Under the pieces are notes generated by a model, which worked only from the letters and a program-made list of their open reading frames with translations, was not told the DNA's origin and made no database searches. A DNA stretch of 26,767 bases from Bacteroidales bacterium (GTDB lineage Bacteria > Bacteroidota > Bacteroidia > Bacteroidales > 4484-276): positions 1 to 26,767 of the forward strand of contig JAOZRY010000002.1 in NCBI GenBank assembly GCA_029939965.1, read 5' to 3'. The first letter of the stretch is position 1; every line of letters starts with the position of its first letter. Shown one piece after another: positions 24,281 through 26,767 of this stretch. The position numbers and the translations under genes were made by a program.

Positions 24281-26756
24281 TTATATAAATATTTCATGAT
24301 TAGTCATTGATTAAACAGGACTTTCGGCTATAATCGTGTAAATACAAAAATAAAATAGTATTTCTGTTTTAGTTATTCATTATTGGCACTAACTTTAATG
24401 AAGTGTTATCATATAGTTTAATCTTTTTTTTGTTAATGGTTTCACATGCTTTTGTAACTTGGTTGCTCATTTGTTTGTCCTTTTTATTTAAGTATATCAT
24501 AATTTCTCTTTTGCTGCCTTTTGTAATCATTCTGCCGGGACGCTTAAATACTTTTGCGATTAGTTTCTCCAAAGTCAATGTTGATCCCGGAAAATATTCA
24601 TTGAGCACGAACCCGCATAAATTAGCAAAAGCAATCTTATAGTTACTGAGCAACTGATCTAATTCCACATCATTTTCAAAGATATGTTCCTTTTTGCTTA
24701 TCCGTTCGAGTTCTGCTTTCTGTTTTTTATAAAGAGCTTCAACCCGTTTTTTTTGAGGCTGTAATTTTTCGAGCGTAATTTTTGTTTTCATTTCATTTTT
24801 CATCATCGTTTTCTGGACTTCCTCTTTCTTTTTGTAGAATTGTTTCAACTCTTTTAATAAAGTTTTTGTCTTTTTTTTATCCTCTGTTGAAGTAATTTGT
24901 TTTTCGGTTTCTCTAATTTGGCGTTCGATTTCCTGTTTTTGCTTTTTGGTTTGCCGGACAATTTGTCCTTGTTGTGTTTTTAATTTAATAATTGTGTCGG
25001 CCAGCTCTTTAATACTATCTTGTTTTGAATTTGTTTTTTGCTCAAGTTTTTCTTTGTTGTTTTGGACTACAAGGTTTATTGCCCGAGTTTTTCCAAAACC
25101 GTAATTTGTTGACAAATGTACACCGCTGTTCATGTCCCGAAACGAATGTTCCTGATTTGGCCAGTGCTTGTAATAGGTGTCAACAACTGGTTTGGTAGTT
25201 AAATTATCTTTGGGCTTATTGGTTACAAAAGCTATATATCTGTCTGTGCCAGACTTTTTATAAAGAACAATACGTGCTTTGTAGTGTTGTTTGGTCTTAC
25301 TGTTTTTAAGTTGTTTCTCTGCGTCTATATAAACTTCCCCATCAACTTCAATAGTATCTGTTATTGTTATATCAGACAAATCCTGCTTGTATTGGTTATT
25401 GTTCAAAATGCAAATATAATAATCATTGCCCGTGAATGTTTCATAAAAATCAACGCTGTTGGCACCGGCATCAAAGATTGAAATACGGCTTATCCTTTCA
25501 GGCAATATTTTATCAATTTGTTTGTGCAATATCTTGATAGCGTCCGGCAAGTAAACGTTACCTGAAAAGGTCTGGAACATTATTGGATGCCCCCTGTCGC
25601 TATGGACATATACTTGTTCCAAACAACCCATGACGCGCCCCATCATTGTAACTTTTCCTTGTTTGACCCGGTAACTGCTCCATAAAGGTTTGGTATATCC
25701 ATCAAAGTAATAACAAACTTGTTTTATCGGGCTGCCTGTCTTCCTTTCCCAGAAATGACACCAAAATTGTGCAATTTTGTCAAGCATGGTACTTGACCAC
25801 AGCAGGTACTTCATTTCCCTGAGATACTTATCTATTGTGTTGCCCTTATAATCGTAACCTGCCAGATATGTCAATTCGTTCCCTAATGTGTCGTTCAGTT
25901 CTATAGCCCTGCTGTGGCTGGTAAGGATTGGCAAAAGCAACAACGTTATATTCTTGCGGTATATGGTGGGTGCTTTGACATTAAGTATGTCCAAACGGTT
26001 TAAGTCTCTTGTTTGTACCCGGCTTTTTACGCTTAGGAACTTACTGGAAATAAAACCATTGTTTTCATAGTCATATTCACTGTCTGGTTCGTACTTCTTA
26101 AATTTCCCTTTCTCATCTTTTATTCCGTTTTGTGACAGGCAGACTAGATTACTTCCCTTTATGGAATTGAACTGTTCTTTAAAATCGTGAGCCATTTCTT
26201 GTTGCTCATGTAGCAAATGCCCAATAAACCCAGTTTCCATTATAGCTGCTATTAAAATAAAGGCACCGGCACAAGTCAGCTCATCTTCTTTTTTTAATGC
26301 AGGGCGGCCTTGCTTAACCTCAAAGTCCCCTTGTCGTATTATTAGGTTGATATTCGATATTGTATATGATATATTAAACTTCTTCAACACCTTGTCCCTT
26401 ATTTCTTTTCCAACCAGGGTTGGGTGTTTTTGCTTTATTTTAATTATGTAGTCCCGGATTTTTTCTTTTTTGTCAGGGGCTTTGCACCCTCTTTTATCTA
26501 TCTTGGAGGCCAGTCCTGATAAACCATCCTTTTCATATTTTGACTTTAAGAAATAATAGGTTTTTGGTTTATATGATAAGCCCGATTCTTTAAATACCAT
26601 AGTTATTTCTTCCTTTTTATCACGGATCCTCAAAATTGCAGTTTCAAGCAATTTTGCTTGTTCAATCTGCTTATCGGTAAAATCAGAAATTTTCATTGCG
26701 CTAAATATTTATTTGATTGTCAGCGCGAAAATACTACACATGAAGTAATTATACAA
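24281..26756. mobile_element. Candidate insertion element with imperfect terminal inverted repeats
   Basis: The large transposase gene is flanked by sequences at 24281-24304 and 26733-26756 that match as inverted repeats at 19 of 24 positions, the best part being TTCATGATTAGT against TTCATGTGTAGT. The element would be about 2.5 kb with one gene. The repeats are AT-rich, so chance similarity inflates the score. The right end is 11 bases from the window edge, so a target-site duplication cannot be judged. Confidence 0.5.
24369..26696 (-). CDS. Large DDE-type transposase with long C-terminal coiled coil
   Basis: A 775-residue protein, much longer than most IS transposases. The N-terminal ~130 residues form helix-turn-helix and winged-helix DNA-binding segments (ITMVFKESGLSYKPKTYYFL read as EESGL-type helices; GKEIRDKVLKKFNISY). 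The core fits an RNase H-like fold with a candidate triad Asp332 (YYFDGYTKPLW), Asp409 (ISIFDAGANS) and Glu516 (YYKHWPNQEHSFRDM). The last motif resembles the Y-x-x-R/H-W-x-x-x-E signature of IS4-superfamily enzymes. Residues about 545-660 are Lys/Glu/Gln-rich coiled coil, with a further globular C-terminus. I cannot place it in a named IS family. The start at 26696 (MKISDF) has no competing ATG. Intact, no stops. It lies between imperfect inverted repeats, and there is no passenger gene. Confidence 0.8.
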   Translation of the reverse strand: MKISDFTDKQIEQAKLLETAILRIRDKKEEITMVFKESGLSYKPKTYYFLKSKYEKDGLSGLASKIDKRGCKAPDKKEKIRDYIIKIKQKHPTLVGKEIRDKVLKKFNISYTISNINLIIRQGDFEVKQGRPALKKEDELTCAGAFILIAAIMETGFIGHLLHEQQEMAHDFKEQFNSIKGSNLVCLSQNGIKDEKGKFKKYEPDSEYDYENNGFISSKFLSVKSRVQTRDLNRLDILNVKAPTIYRKNITLLLLPILTSHSRAIELNDTLGNELTYLAGYDYKGNTIDKYLREMKYLLWSSTMLDKIAQFWCHFWERKTGSPIKQVCYYFDGYTKPLWSSYRVKQGKVTMMGRVMGCLEQVYVHSDRGHPIMFQTFSGNVYLPDAIKILHKQIDKILPERISRISIFDAGANSVDFYETFTGNDYYICILNNNQYKQDLSDITITDTIEVDGEVYIDAEKQLKNSKTKQHYKARIVLYKKSGTDRYIAFVTNKPKDNLTTKPVVDTYYKHWPNQEHSFRDMNSGVHLSTNYGFGKTRAINLVVQNNKEKLEQKTNSKQDSIKELADTIIKLKTQQGQIVRQTKKQKQEIERQIRETEKQITSTEDKKKTKTLLKELKQFYKKKEEVQKTMMKNEMKTKITLEKLQPQKKRVEALYKKQKAELERISKKEHIFENDVELDQLLSNYKIAFANLCGFVLNEYFPGSTLTLEKLIAKVFKRPGRMITKGSKREIMIYLNKKDKQMSNQVTKACETINKKKIKLYDNTSLKLVPIMNN

Positions 26757-26767
26757 ATTAATTCTAC

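Noticed and set aside
24369..26696. A defence or SMC-like ATPase, suggested by the long coiled coil
   Set aside because: No Walker A or B motif is present, and the helix-turn-helix, Asp/Asp/Glu motifs and flanking inverted repeats point to a transposase.

Overview
The window looks like a piece of a Bacteroidota chromosome, probably from the Bacteroidales/Marinilabiliales side of the phylum. The reasons are a C-terminal type IX secretion (T9SS) sorting tail, the EF-G paralogue typical of the phylum, a DUF6029 outer-membrane protein next to a TlpA-type thioredoxin, a low-GC AT-rich background, and several TAnnTTTG (-7) promoter boxes in place of E. coli-type -10 elements. No rRNA, tRNA or CRISPR array was found.

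Layout. 1-3054 (minus strand): manA, then a secreted thiol-disulfide protein, then a DUF6029 outer-membrane protein that runs off the left edge. 3055-3656: a gene-poor stretch with a nested set of four palindromic 15-mers, two in each orientation. 3657-6925 (minus): a two-gene polysaccharide export operon, a Wza-like lipoprotein followed by a Wzc-like tyrosine autokinase. The kinase tail is an unusual uninterrupted (Tyr-Gly)n tract. 7141-12115 (plus): topA, a degenerate arginase-family protein, mnmA and a small lipoprotein, ending at a strong bidirectional terminator. 12212-15167 (minus): an EF-G paralogue with degenerate GTPase motifs, and a small membrane protein. 15685-19272 (plus): asnS, rpoN (sigma-54) and a PAP2-like membrane protein. 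19487-20167 (minus): an outer-membrane beta-barrel protein. 20607-24040 (plus): idi, and a large secreted metallophosphoesterase with a cohesin-like domain and a T9SS tail. 24281-26756: an apparent insertion element with one very large DDE-type transposase on the minus strand.

Most of the window is housekeeping: tRNA charging and modification, topoisomerase I, sigma-54, isoprenoid synthesis and sugar-phosphate metabolism. The parts worth a second look are proteins that resemble enzymes but have lost key residues (arginase-like, EF-G-like, PAP2-like), the Tyr-Gly repeat kinase tail, the nested palindrome cluster, and the transposon at the right edge. I did not find a multi-gene system that I would call undescribed. 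The strongest candidates for new biology are single-gene features.
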